Below, piece after piece: positions 1 through 10,197 of a DNA stretch of 22,204 nt (position 1 is the stretch's first letter; each line of letters starts with the position of its first letter). This stretch comes from Glomus cerebriforme (Eukaryota > Glomeromycota > Glomeromycetes > Glomerales > Glomeraceae): positions 27,018 to 49,221 of the forward strand of contig QKYT01000723.1 of NCBI GenBank assembly GCA_003550305.1. Reading direction: 5' to 3'. The translations under genes and the position numbers were made by a program. Below the pieces are notes generated by a model that worked only from the letters and a program-made list of their open reading frames with translations, made no database searches and was not told where the DNA came from.

Positions 1-150
1 ATTATCTGGGAACAGCGGAGAAGAGTTAGGAGCGGAGGAGACTTGAAGTATCACGCCGCTATTTTTAGATTGCTGGATTCGAAAAAGAAGTGGATCGTAG
101 AAAATTCGCCAAAGGAGGGGGGAGATCATCTCTCCTTGATAGCAAATTAA
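1..150 (+). CDS. 3' end of an unidentified ORF entering from the left edge
   Basis: Frame 1 is open from the first base to a TAA at 148-150, giving 49 codons with no start inside the window. The stretch is clearly richer in G+C than the AT-rich DNA that follows it, and the peptide is mixed and charged rather than low-complexity (for example LKYHAAIFRLLDSKKKW), which favours a true coding tail. I do not recognise the family. It could be the end of a host gene or of a transposon ORF. With only 49 codons visible, chance openness cannot be excluded. Confidence 0.4.
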   Translation: MIWEQRRRVRSGGDLKYHAAIFRLLDSKKKWIVENSPKEGGDHLSLIAN

Positions 151-615
151 AATTAATATATTAGTTATATGATTTGTATTATATATTTAATTATTGTATT
201 TAATTATTTATTTAATAAAGAATATTATATTATTTAAATGTTGAATAATATATATATTTATTAGAAATAGAAATAGTATCATTATTAATTAAAAATTTTT
301 TTTTTTAAAAAAATATTATCAGAATCATCTAACTTCATTTAAGGCAAAACCATAATCTGATCTATCAATAAAATGTTCATCTGACTTATCTGATTTATCT
401 GATGGATGACAGATATCTAAATTTAATATGGATAATCAGTTGATAGATTGGAATTCTAATTTAACTATGATAAAATTTTCTTGAAGTATTAGTTATTTAG
501 CTAATTCTAATAAAATTAAACAAATTTATTATTAAGTTTTTTTTAAATAAATAAATATTAATAATAATTTACTTGAATTGTTTTTATTAAATCCAAATAC
601 TTTAGTAAGATTTAA
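151..615. other. AT-rich intergenic stretch
   Basis: No gene seen. It is homopolymer-rich and very AT-rich. Around 356-415 there is a short run of imperfect ATCTGA-containing repeats. It separates the left-edge ORF tail from the end of the recombinase-like relic. Confidence 0.5.
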
Positions 616-2100
616 GTATTATTTTGTTGAATTTTAATATTTGGATATTCATATTTAACAAATTCTTGTTATGATTTATATCTTGTATTTACCATATATT
701 TAGAATTTAAAAATCTATATCATTTTAATATTTATATAAGTGTTTTATGACTAGAATGGTTACTAATTTTATAATCATCCATATCTAATCCAGTTAAAGA
801 ATAATTTTCTTCATAAATGTTAATTTTTTTTTCAGATACATGTTTCTTAAAATATCATTACCTATTAAATTTAACTGTAAAAATATAAAATAGTAAAATA
901 TTAGTATTAGATTTAATTAAAAAATTAAAAAAATTAAATTTTTAATATATACTTTTATTATTATTATATAGTTATAAATAAAAATATGAATCAACTTGAA
1001 TTAGCTATTTAGCAAAATAATTTTTATATATTTCAATATAAATACTGAGTATTTCAAAAATATATAATTTATCAGCTTAAGACTCAAATATTATTAGCAT
1101 TATGTTAATTGGTCTTTGATTTATAAATGACAATATTAAATCCCTTATATTTGTCTTTTTTATGTATAAAGCTATAAAATTGTAAATTAAAGTGCTCTTC
1201 ACTTCTTAGATTTAAAAAAATATTAAAAAAAAGATACTATATAATAAGGTTCCTCAAACTCAAATCAAATCAAATATAAAGCCAATTTGAATTTGTCAAA
1301 TCAAATCAGTTTTAAATCAAATTTGAATCAAATATCAAATATTTGTCAAATTGACCAATCAAATTAAAGAATTTTTGAATCAAATCAAATCAAATTCGAA
1401 TCAAATCAAAAAAAAGCTGATTTGAATTTGCAAATTCAAATCAAATTCAAATTGAATATTAAATGTCAAATCAAATTACGTATCCCTACTATATAATAAA
1501 CTAATAAGATTTTTATTAGACATTGCTGAATAATCAATAATTTTAAAAAGTTTTTCTTCAGTAAAACCATTAGATTTATTATATTTTTCAAGTTTTTAAT
1601 TTGCAAGATTTTTAATTTTACCATTAAAAACTTGCTATAATTTGTAGAACTAATCTTTATCTGTTATATTAATAGATTTTAAAAGGATAAGTTTATTATT
1701 TAAATGACAATTTATTGCAAAAAGACAATTGTTAACTGAAGAAACATGATATTAGAACTATCTTGTTTCTTTATTGCATGAATAAATCTGCAGAGATGAT
1801 CTTTTAATTTCTTTTTTATATTTACTTTCTTAATTAATCCTTGATAATTAATATCTGTTCTAAACTTTTCTAAAGATAACAACCAGGTTGAAGTTAAATA
1901 GTCAGTATTTTTACATTGGCTGCTATTAATAAAATTATAAAGATCTTCATCTGTAAGTTTATTATATGTAAATTTTGCCTAAAAAATTAAAAAATATTGA
2001 TTAATCAAAACATAAATCTAAAAATATGATATAATTTTATTATTATAATACTTACTTTTTGAAGCCTTTTAAAAGATCTATTAGATTTTTTATTTTTCAT
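616..2100 (-). pseudogene. Decayed DUF3504 / tyrosine-recombinase-like gene (Crypton-type mobile gene relic)
   Basis: Read on the minus strand, an ATG at 2100-2098 opens a 15-codon exon (2100-2056) ending at a GTAAGT donor. A TTTTTTAG acceptor then leads into an exon from 1978 (AKFTYNKLTDEDLYNFI...) that is open for 88 codons to 1712. Shifted by one frame, recognisable sequence continues (QVFNGKIKNLAN, GFTEEKLFKIIDYSAMSNKN) through several stops. Further down lies ISNHSSHKT (near 741-770) and a terminal RYKS-stop-QEFVKYEYP segment. From memory of the family, NHSxRKT and a downstream tyrosine-containing segment correspond to the H-x-x-R box and nucleophile region of tyrosine recombinases of DUF3504/QRICH1-like proteins. 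The protein is inactive: at least one frameshift, many stops and an insertion at 1248-1486. The family assignment is from pattern memory only. Confidence 0.5.
1248..1486. mobile_element. 239-base TCAAAT-rich insertion with 13-base target duplication
   Basis: The insertion is bounded by perfect direct repeats TACTATATAATAA at 1235-1247 and 1487-1499; the flanking bases differ immediately outside, so the duplication is exactly 13. The element starts GGTTCCTCAAACTC and ends ATTACGTATCCC. Its interior is built from TCAAAT/ATTTGA words in both orientations and can fold on itself (for example 1278-1312 against 1416-1455). The two ends show no convincing terminal inverted repeat. It is far too small to encode a protein. 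A 13-base duplication without clear TIRs fits retroposition (SINE-like) or an unusual non-autonomous element better than a classical MITE. It sits inside the recombinase-like relic. Confidence 0.7.
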
Positions 2101-4185
2101 TATCTATTGATATATAAGAATATAAAATTGTTAAAGAAAAAAATGTGTAAAAATATAAAATAGTTAAAGAAAAAAAATGTAAGAAAATGTGAGATATAAA
2201 ATAGTTAAATAGAAAAAATTACTAAAAGTTTATTTAATGAACTTGTTAAAATATTTATATAATTTAATATTATAATATTATATGATAATATTGTTATAAT
2301 ACTTGTGTTAATAAATATTAGTTATTAACTAATATTATATTCTAATTTGACAAATATGGCCACTATGTGACCATATCTTATCTATCCAATTATCTGCTAA
2401 CATTGGTTAATAATTAAATTATTAATCATTATAAATAATATAACTTATAATTATTTTACAAAATAAAAACTACTTCTAGTTTGTTAAATTCAGAAATTTT
2501 TAATTTTTTTTTGCTTATACTATTTAAAATCATTTAATAAATTTATAGTATTTTCTAAATATTCTAAATATTTATCAGATTATACAACTTTTGTAATTTT
2601 ATTAATCTATTTAAACTTTAAAAAATTTTGTATTTATCTTTTAATTAATAATAATAAAGTTAATTTGCTAATATTTTTTAATTATTGCATTTTTTTTTAG
2701 AAAATATCACAAAACTTGCTTTTTTTAGCTAGTTTTCAATTTTTTTTTATTTAACTTAATTCTTCTAATTCTTTAATAATTTGAAAGAAAATAAAAGATT
2801 ATATATTATATTTATATATTTATATTATTCATCTAATCTAAATTAAGTTAGAAAATAAAAAAAGGTAAAATTAATAATATTATAAAAAGAATATTAAATT
2901 ACTGAAGCAAAAGTTTATTTAGTAAAAGCATAAAAGTGTATATTCTATTTCTTTATTATTTCTTATAAAGTAATTAAGATGATCTTCTAATAATACTTCT
3001 AATTATATTACATATTTTTTTATTGAAAAAATTTATTTAATTTAATTTTAAATTTTAATAACTATTATAAAAATTTTTTATTAAATCTTTTAAAATACAA
3101 AAGATTTTGAATATTTATAATCCATAATATCATTATATAAATTTTTATTAGACTTTTAATCCATATTATAGAACCATTTTATTAAGCTTATAATTTTATC
3201 ATAAAACTATATACAAGTTATTAATTAAAATAAAATTAAAAGCTAATTATCTATGTTTTTACTTATTTAAAATTTAGAATAGTATTTTTAAAATATAATA
3301 TTTTTATTGCTTTGATTATTAGATATCTATAATTGGCCAAAAAAATTTTTATTAATACAGTAATAAAAAAATCAGGGTTTATATCTGTATATATAAAAAA
3401 TAAATATAAAGATTCAGGATTTTGTCTAAAATATATAATAAAGGTACTATATTTCTTCTATCTATTTCTAAATTTTGATTTAATTTTTTTATAAGATTGC
3501 TCAATAATCTTACCTTTTTACTCTATTTTAAGAAACTTTCACTGGTTTTTGTACTTTTTTTAATAATCATACAATATACTAATATATCTAAAAATTTTTT
3601 TTACCTTAACTTGCAAATTTTTATCTTTGTATATAATGGTTACTAATTCTAATAGCTTAAACAAATAGCTTTTTCTCATTATCTAGTAAACATTTTATAA
3701 AATACCATTTGAATACATTAGTAATAATTTCAAATATCCTATCCATATTCTGCTCATTATTTGTATTTATATAATAAGGTCAACTCTATCTATATAGATA
3801 CTTGAGCAAATTCTTTATAAAATCTTTTTTCTTAACTTTAATTATACTAAGAATCTTATTGGTTAAATAACATTCTATTATATAATTAAGATTTTCTTGC
3901 TCATTTCAACTTTTGGTAACTACCAATTTTTTTTTAATATACTGTAACTGATTCGTTTTCTAAAATCAGTAAATCTTTAGTATAAAAAATTTTTTTTGGG
4001 ATTTTTTATTAAAAAAAATGGCATAAGAACATTTCTTTATTTACTTGTTTTTTTCAAATTGAATATATAAAAATTTGATGGTTAAATATATAAAGAATTG
4101 ATTTCAGTAAAATATATATAATGAGAACCTTATATTGGTTGCATATCTATTAAAATTGATTGGTAGCTTATTTTAAAGAAAAATT
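2101..4185. other. Long AT-rich region with unidentifiable gene remnants
   Basis: No intact gene. Homopolymers and TA-rich words dominate. On the minus strand some short open runs look like former protein, for example the segment around 3660-3770 reading NNEQNMDRIFEIITNVFKW before a stop, but the frame is lost on both sides. I see no RNA gene and no clean terminal repeats. The likeliest content is old, heavily mutated transposon sequence. Confidence 0.45.
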
Positions 4186-4278
4186 TCAAGCAAGCTGCTG
4201 TGGTATTAATATCCAAGTCCAGTGTACTAGTGTAGGATCACCTGAAGAACTAGAAAACATTTCACTTTCACTATCCAT
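4186..4278 (-). pseudogene. Possible N-terminal scrap of a decayed gene
   Basis: An ATG at 4278-4276 starts 30 codons (MDSESEMFSSSSGDPTLVHW...) before TGA at 4188-4186. The start is acidic and Ser-rich, as in many fungal transposase or regulator N-termini, and codon use is less AT-extreme than the surroundings. Downstream the frame is full of stops. I cannot assign a family, and it may be a chance ORF. Confidence 0.25.
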
Positions 4279-4481
4279 TGTTTATTAAACTAATTTTGAA
4301 AAATTCAATATTAATCAAATATTTTATTGATTATATATATTATCAAAAAAGATATTTCGTAGTATTAATTCGTATTATATTATAATTTTTCATATTTAAT
4401 TTGTTGAATTTGTTGAAAGATTTATAAATAAATAATACAATTACTCAAAAAATTTTTTTCTTTTTGATTTAATAAAATTTT
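4279..4481. other. Intergenic, 3' side of the gene at 4482-5742
   Basis: AT-rich sequence with T- and A-runs. It should contain the 3' UTR and poly(A) signals of the minus-strand gene above. No other feature seen. Confidence 0.4.
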
Positions 4482-5742
4482 TCAACTTCCATTAGCAGCA
4501 CTCCAACCACCATCCCAAATTTCATTCCCGTTAATAGTAGTACCACTACTAGCAAAACTATTCTTACTACTCCCAAAACCACTTCCACCTCCTGATATTA
4601 ACATCGGATCAATTGATTTTAATTCCTCTTTGATGGTATTACGAGCCAGTGTATCAATTTCTTTAGCTACAAGGGCAATTATTTTCTGAAAGCAAATGGA
4701 GATTTTTAGTTAGATAATTATACATTTATGCAGATAAGAAAAATATTATAAAAATCAAAAAAATTGACTAGAACCTTGAACTTTCCATCGACTTTTATTA
4801 CACTTTCTGTAAATGATGCTGTCAACATATTTGCGGTTCCTGCCAACAATTTATTATAAACATCTACGAGAATATCACAAAGAGTATAAAATGTTTGGAA
4901 ATAATCCAGATCAAAGGGCTATTTCACATTAAAAATTATTACTTTAATAAAAATCTTAATATAAATTAATAAAAATTAATAATTATAAATTCACGTACTA
5001 TATTTGGCACAAATAAATAAGTGTATTCTCCGCTTTCTTGAAATGATGTATCCTCATCTTTACCAATTTTTGATTTTCTAAAAAACATTTTCTAATTTAC
5101 AACAAAAGAATAAAAAATATCAATGAATATAATATAAATCTATTTCTTAATCGCCTAATTATGAATTTATTTTACCATTTTTTGTTTTGCATGTTCATTT
5201 GTGTGATACTCAAATTCCTGCAACATTACATTTAAGGATTTAACATAATCTTGGGGATTTGTTATATCAAGTATTGGGGCTAATGATGCACCTAGGATAA
5301 AAAAATTTCCTGTCCTTATTATAATAAAAAAAAAAAAATATATTATTATTAAAACTAATCCAATAAGAATTAAATTAAAAATTAAATCTACATAAATTTA
5401 TTGATACCTTTTCTTCATCCTAACATTCTCATACACCATCCCCAAATCCTCTTTACTTAGACATATAGTATTAAACCAGTGTATTCTTCCTTCATGGGCC
5501 TGTTTTAAATATGTAAAGGTAGTTATTCGTTTTTGTACAAGTTCATATAAAAAATCGTAAGAGCCAGCTGTGGCTGTATTAGTGTTACTATATTCAGTGG
5601 GTATAGAAGTACTGGAAGGTGAGCGTGGAGCTGGTTGTGGAAAGGGAGAGACAGGTAAAATCGTTGTGCCACCACTTCCATTGTTATTATTTACTGCATT
5701 GTTTGTAGAAATTGAATTTAGAGAAGCTGCTGATTTGTCCAT
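4482..5742 (-). CDS. Conserved protein of unknown function, 304 aa, five exons
   Basis: Minus-strand exons 5742-5408, 5314-5176, 5091-4999, 4918-4775 and 4685-4482 join in phase to 305 codons including TGA. All four introns (about 76-93 bases, the last 88) are GT-AG. Residues 1-60 are a low-complexity Asn/Ser/Thr/Pro stretch. From about residue 62 the protein looks like one folded helical domain: SYDFLYELVQKRITTFTYLK, then HEGRIHWFNTI, LAPILDITNPQDYVKSLN, LDYFQTFYTLCDILVDVYNK and KVDGKFKKIIALVAKEIDTL. The tail is Gly/Ser-rich with two Trp. There is no signal peptide or membrane segment. The motif density suggests a conserved fungal family, but I do not recognise a named function. It diverges from the BSD gene at 5992. 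The joins are well supported because each exon stays open only in the required frame. Confidence 0.8.
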
Positions 5743-5991
5743 TTCGAAAAGAATAGTGAGTATTATATTTGGCTGTGTAGTATCTATAATACATTAATGG
5801 TGTGACCTATGCGGGTCAAAAATAATATTTAGTGGCACAGACGCACAGACGGCACAGTACAGTAGTAGTGGCACCAACAAATAATCATACTGCGCCATAA
5901 TTTACCGCATATTAATCAATACAATCAGATAAATATTTGGTCATGCTATGAGGATAAGTCGACATTCTTCCACACAATTTTAATATCTGAT
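5743..5991. promoter_or_regulatory. Divergent promoter region between the unknown gene and the BSD-domain gene
   Basis: These 249 bases separate two start codons on opposite strands and must hold both promoters. The stretch at 5800-5880 is unusually G+C-rich for this locus and includes GCACAGACGCACAGACGGCACAG, a short imperfect GCACAGAC repeat at about 5836-5859. No named site is assigned. The role is inferred from position only. Confidence 0.5.
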
Positions 5992-7464
5992 ATGGAGATG
6001 CCAAAAGTAGTTAAGAATTTTGAACTACTTCAAGCAGTGAAAGATATAGAACTTCCTGCTGCAGTAAAAAACATAGATCTACCTGCTGCAGTTAAAAATA
6101 TCGAGCTTCCTACTTCTGTAACGAAGCTTGAACTTCCAGCCGCAGTTAAAAATATTGAACTACCCGAAGCAATGAAAAAATTAGATCTAACTAATGCCGT
6201 AAAAAGTGTTCCGACAACCGTTATGAATAATGTACCTGAATCTATGAAAAATATTCAAGTTCCAAAGACTGTGAATACTGCAATGTTTTCTTGTAAGTAG
6301 TTTTCTTTTTTGAAATTATCCGAAATGCTAAATTCCTGACTTTTATTTTATTAGTAATAAAATTATTTATAATAATTAGCATTCGCGACAACTGCTTTTT
6401 CTAGTGTCGCGTCTTTAACAAAAACAATTCAGCAAAAAGTAGAAGAAACTACAAGAAATCTACAACATGAGCATGAAGAATTTGTTAAACAAGTTAATGA
6501 GGATTCACATAAGCCTAATGCTGGAACAGGTAGTTTTAGTAATTTATTTAATCCAATTTCAGGATTAATTAAATATTCCAAATTCCGATTTTAGAGGCTG
6601 TTGCTCCTTGGGTTGGACTTCCAAATGAGGAAGACCTTAAACAGCAGATATTAGACTTATCCCAAGTAAGGAATTGATTATATCTGTAATCTCTGTGATA
6701 TAACTTTTTCACACATTCTTAAAATAATTTTTAGGATAAGCGAAATTTCACAATTCCGCCACCAGAAAACACGAATTTTCAATTTGATATGAATGTATAT
6801 TTTCAAACTGCTATGGCTGCTTTGAATGCTGATCCTAACCTCAACCGTATGCGTTTTGAATTGGTTCCAGCTCAGTAAGTGCTCCGAATTGTGAAGAACG
6901 GGAAAATCGATATTTAAATAAAACTAATACCTTTTTTTTTTTTTAAAAAAAAAAAAAGTGTACAGGAACCAACATTTTGGAAAAATTATTTTTATAGAGT
7001 TTCTCTAATTAAACAAACTTCGTTGGGTTCAATTGATTCTGTAGTTTTAGAAAATGAAGTATTTTCAAAAGATCCTAATGAAGAGCCAACATCTAGAGAA
7101 ATTACAGAAAAGCAAGAAGGGGTAAGTCATGTTACAAAAAATTGTTGTAAAATTAATTTAATATAAAAACAATTATTTATCATTTTTTTTTTGTTGGAAA
7201 TAAAAAGGATATAGGACAAGAGAATTCATCGAATTCATCAAATAAAGAAATCTTATTTGATGCAAATAAGGGTGTAGATGATTCAGGTATGTTCATAATT
7301 CAATAATAATTAGAAATTTGATATTATCTTAATAATTTTTTAAAATAGATGCTTGGATCGAGGATCTTGCTACAGCAGCTGGTATTGTTGTTACAGAAGA
7401 TGGGGATGATGAAGAACCTGAAAATTGGGAAGAACAATTAAAAGAGCAATTGTCTTTAACATAA
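5992..7464 (+). CDS. BSD-domain protein (SYAP1/BSDC1-like) with N-terminal nonapeptide repeats, 339 aa
   Basis: Seven exons join in phase: 5992-6292, 6380-6529, 6595-6665, 6735-6874, 6959-7121, 7208-7286 and 7349-7464. Residues 7-69 are seven tandem nonapeptides of the form VKNIELPAA. Residues 100-150 are helical (FSSVASLTKTIQQKVEE). The BSD domain spans about 185-240, with a preceding PWVGLPNEEDLKQQILDLSQ segment, FQFDMN, MRFELVP, and the diagnostic EPTFWKNYFYRVSLIKQ carrying the FW pair. The tail is acidic and ends in GDDEEPENWEEQL. This order (amphipathic N-terminus, L-S-Q-D-K-R-N-F entry, BSD, acidic tail) matches animal SYAP1 and BSDC1 as I remember them. Those proteins act in membrane-linked signalling, but function in fungi is unclear. 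A second ATG at 5998 is an alternative start. Confidence 0.88.
6010..6198 (+). repeat. 27-base coding repeat, seven nonapeptides
   Basis: Residues 7-69 of the BSD protein fall into seven 9-residue units: VKNFELLQA, VKDIELPAA, VKNIDLPAA, VKNIELPTS, VTKLELPAA, VKNIELPEA, MKKLDLTNA. The DNA copies differ mostly at silent or conservative sites. Pro-containing 9-mers with alternating charge and hydrophobic positions suggest an extended or membrane-surface amphipathic segment; that role is inference. Confidence 0.85.
6932..6957. repeat. T13-A13 palindrome at a 3' splice site
   Basis: Thirteen T followed directly by thirteen A lie at the end of the fourth intron of the BSD gene. The last A and the following G (6957-6958) are the acceptor AG required by phase. 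The usual pyrimidine tract is therefore separated from the AG by a pure A-run that could pair with it. Confidence 0.7.
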
Positions 7465-7781
7465 TTTAATAGTAATCTAAATTGTATTAATATTTTTTTT
7501 TTTAAGAATAATTTTTTATATTTATTAATTCAAAAAAAAAAAAAATAAAATAAAATAAATAAATGAATAAATAAAAACCTTTTTTATTATTACTGCCATA
7601 ATTACGTACTACACAGTTTTACTGCTATCATTATATATAAATGCAATAATCATTACTGATTCTACAAATATAATTCATGATAAATTATCATCATATATAT
7701 ATATATTAGCATTTCAAAAATCGTACGTTATTTCAATATGCTTATTAAATAAAAAAATTAAAAATGTCTTTACTAAATGAT
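7465..7781. other. Convergent 3' intergenic region
   Basis: These 317 bases lie between the stop codons of the BSD gene (plus) and the MFS gene (minus). They contain long T- and A-runs, AATAAA-like words near 7545-7575 and a TA-dinucleotide run near 7694-7707. Both 3' UTRs must end here. No gene seen. Confidence 0.5.
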
Positions 7782-10197
7782 TTATTCAGACACCTTTTCA
7801 TCGGAGGCACTTATTCCAGCTTTTTCGAAAGCAACAACTCCAAAAACAATCCAACATATTATCATCATTAAACCCAAAATTCCCATATAAATAATAGTTC
7901 GTTTTCTTTTCTTAATAGACTCATCTCTAACAAAAGAGATCTCCTCCTCTATAACGATCATGCGCATTAGTCCTGCACTATGCACTTCATCATCATCATC
8001 ACTACTTCTCAGTTGCCCATAATTATTTGTATTATCATTATGATATTCACCTTCGTATTTAGCATTTAAACTTCCTCCCTTATACGTTTTATCCATCCAC
8101 CAGAATACCAAAGAGACCAAAAACAAAAAACTACTTAATATAGCAAACATCCTCAAGGCCACCAGATCATCATCCTCGTGACCATATTCTATACCTTCAT
8201 CATCAATTATGTATTTTTTATGCCTTACATGTTCATCTAGTAATATTCCAGCAAAAGTTTGACTAAGTGTTGCACCAATATTATCTACACTTTTCAGTAG
8301 TCCAAGACCAGTTGAAACATTTTTTGTAAGCAGTGGAATAAGGGTGACCATGGTAAGTGGAACCGCAGCATAAGCAACAGCGAAAAGGAATATTGGCGGA
8401 AATGGATGTATTAAATTTGGCGGTGACAGTAGCAATAAGTAGGTGATTGATATGCTTGCCGATCCAAATATTACTATAAAAACATATAAATAAAAAATAT
8501 ATATTATACGGATATTAATTAAAAAAAAAATTTTTTTAATTATATGATCTTACATATCCACAATCTAAAACCAAATTTATCCAAGAATAAACCCAAAAAA
8601 GGATATAATATTACAGGCAGTAATAATATTACGGAAGAATCCCATGCGGCCAGCATATCTGTTGTGTCAAAGCGGTGTTTAATTATATTGCTGCATAATA
8701 ATCATCACCCGTATTTAAAAAATATGTATACGTATTAGGATTTTGTTTAAAAAAAAAAGAAATCACAAAAAATATATTTGACTAACCTTGATAAGTGAAG
8801 GAAAGGCGACATTGAAGCCCCAAATAAAATTCCTACAACTAAAAACCACCAAAAAATATCTGACAAATCAAATATAGCATTCCAATGAACAGCTTTCTTT
8901 TCCACCACCGAATGTAATGCAACACCTTCCTTATTATGATTTTTCCTATTGTCAGCATGTTTTAATATATATACATATACAATGTTCATAATCCATGACA
9001 CTGCACATGTGGCAGTAGCTACTATGAAAGGTGTACGATATGTTAATGGTTCCATTAGAGATAATGGAACGGCCAACACGGTGGCAACAAATGAAGCCTA
9101 TAACAAACGAATTGAATAAAATACAGAATGGGTTATGTATCTGTTACTTTTAATTATTTAAAAAAGAGATGATGTAATAGATAATTATTTCCTAAGCCAT
9201 TCGACAGAACGTTCAAATACAAGACTTACTAATCTCCCTAATGTTAATCCCACAGCTAAAGCGAATCCCAAACCATTTCCTTGAAAGAATTGAACAATAA
9301 TTGTTTCTTGGACAATTGTCAAAGGCGCCAAACCCATACTATAATTAAAAGGCATTGAACTGGTTGACACCAAGAATACTTTCGATGTTAGAATAAATTA
9401 AATTAAAAGAATTGTTCTTACCCAAAAACGATAAATCCAGCAATCATTAATCCTACTTTACCATTCCAACTTGCGGCAGTGAAAATGATCATACCCAATA
9501 GGATTATTGTTGTTATAACGAGAGAACTACGAGTAGTTCCAAATCTTGCTACAAGCAGTCCCGAAACTATTGGAATTACCGTATTACATAGAGTAAGAGA
9601 CGCGACCAATAGTGAAAATTGAGTGTTTGTGAGATCAAGTTGCTTTCGGTCAGTAACGAGCAAAGTAAAATAATTAATTTTAGATTTAATAGTAAATTTA
9701 TCAACATATGAATTGGTTGGTCTCGGTACGTGCAACAGGTACAATACCTCCATTAATATCCCCTTCATAGGTCCAATAATATGTGAAGCAAAGTGGCTTC
9801 CAACACCAAACGTACACGCACAAGCCATTGCACACATTTTTATTATATGATCTGCGTTATCGACTTTCAAACTCTTCCTTCGACTTCCTGATGTTTGACC
9901 ACGTAAATGATCCCCTGCATGTTCTCCATTGTGGTGACTTCTTCGGGAAGAACCTCCAGTGGAAATACGTTTATTTTTAATGAGCCATTCTTTGTCGTCT
10001 AGTATCTCGGAATTCTCACTTACAGTTGGCGTTGAGAACGAAGTTGGAAGTGTTGTAGGTGTGAATGACGGAGAATCCGATTCCTCATCCGTGTCCTCTT
10101 CTTCTGAAAGTTTCGTCGATATAGTTGTTAGATTTATTTGTTCCATGCTCAAAGGATTGTATAAATTTTGGTTTACGTCTTTATACACGATCTTCAA
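7782..10197 (-). CDS. Major facilitator superfamily transporter, MFSD1-like, 674 aa
   Basis: Minus-strand exons 10197-9422, 9338-9230, 9097-8787, 8690-8554 and 8473-7782 join in phase to 675 codons including the stop. Residues 1-115 are a hydrophilic Ser/Thr-rich cytosolic tail. Membrane segments start near 119. The MFS loop motif appears in the N-half as GLLVARFGTTR (213-223) and in the C-half as GLFLDKFGFR (432-441), which marks two six-helix halves. Between them is FGMGLAPLTIVQETIIVQFF. A long central loop lies around HADNRKNHNKEG. The C-terminus has an acidic DDDDEV stretch and a last helix near 640-663. The helix-5 region GLAPLTIVQETIIVQFFQG resembles MFSD1, a lysosomal dipeptide exporter in animals; substrate and vacuolar location here are inference. 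An in-frame ATG at 10146 is an alternative start. The fourth exon is bounded by a GCAG acceptor and a GTAAG donor. Confidence 0.88.

Noticed and set aside
60..90. tRNA B-box-like GGATTCGAA
   Set aside because: No matching A box, acceptor stem or cloverleaf around it, and it lies in an open reading frame.
1248..1486. Simple microsatellite of TCAAAT
   Set aside because: The unit is irregular, both orientations occur, and a perfect 13-base target duplication flanks it, so it is an insertion.
5570..5797. Plus-strand ORF of 75 codons
   Set aside because: Antisense shadow of exon 1 of the minus-strand gene at 4482-5742; no domain or independent start context.
8544..8738. Plus-strand ORF of 64 codons
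   Set aside because: Antisense to exon 4 of the MFS gene, which carries the MFS loop motif in the correct phase.
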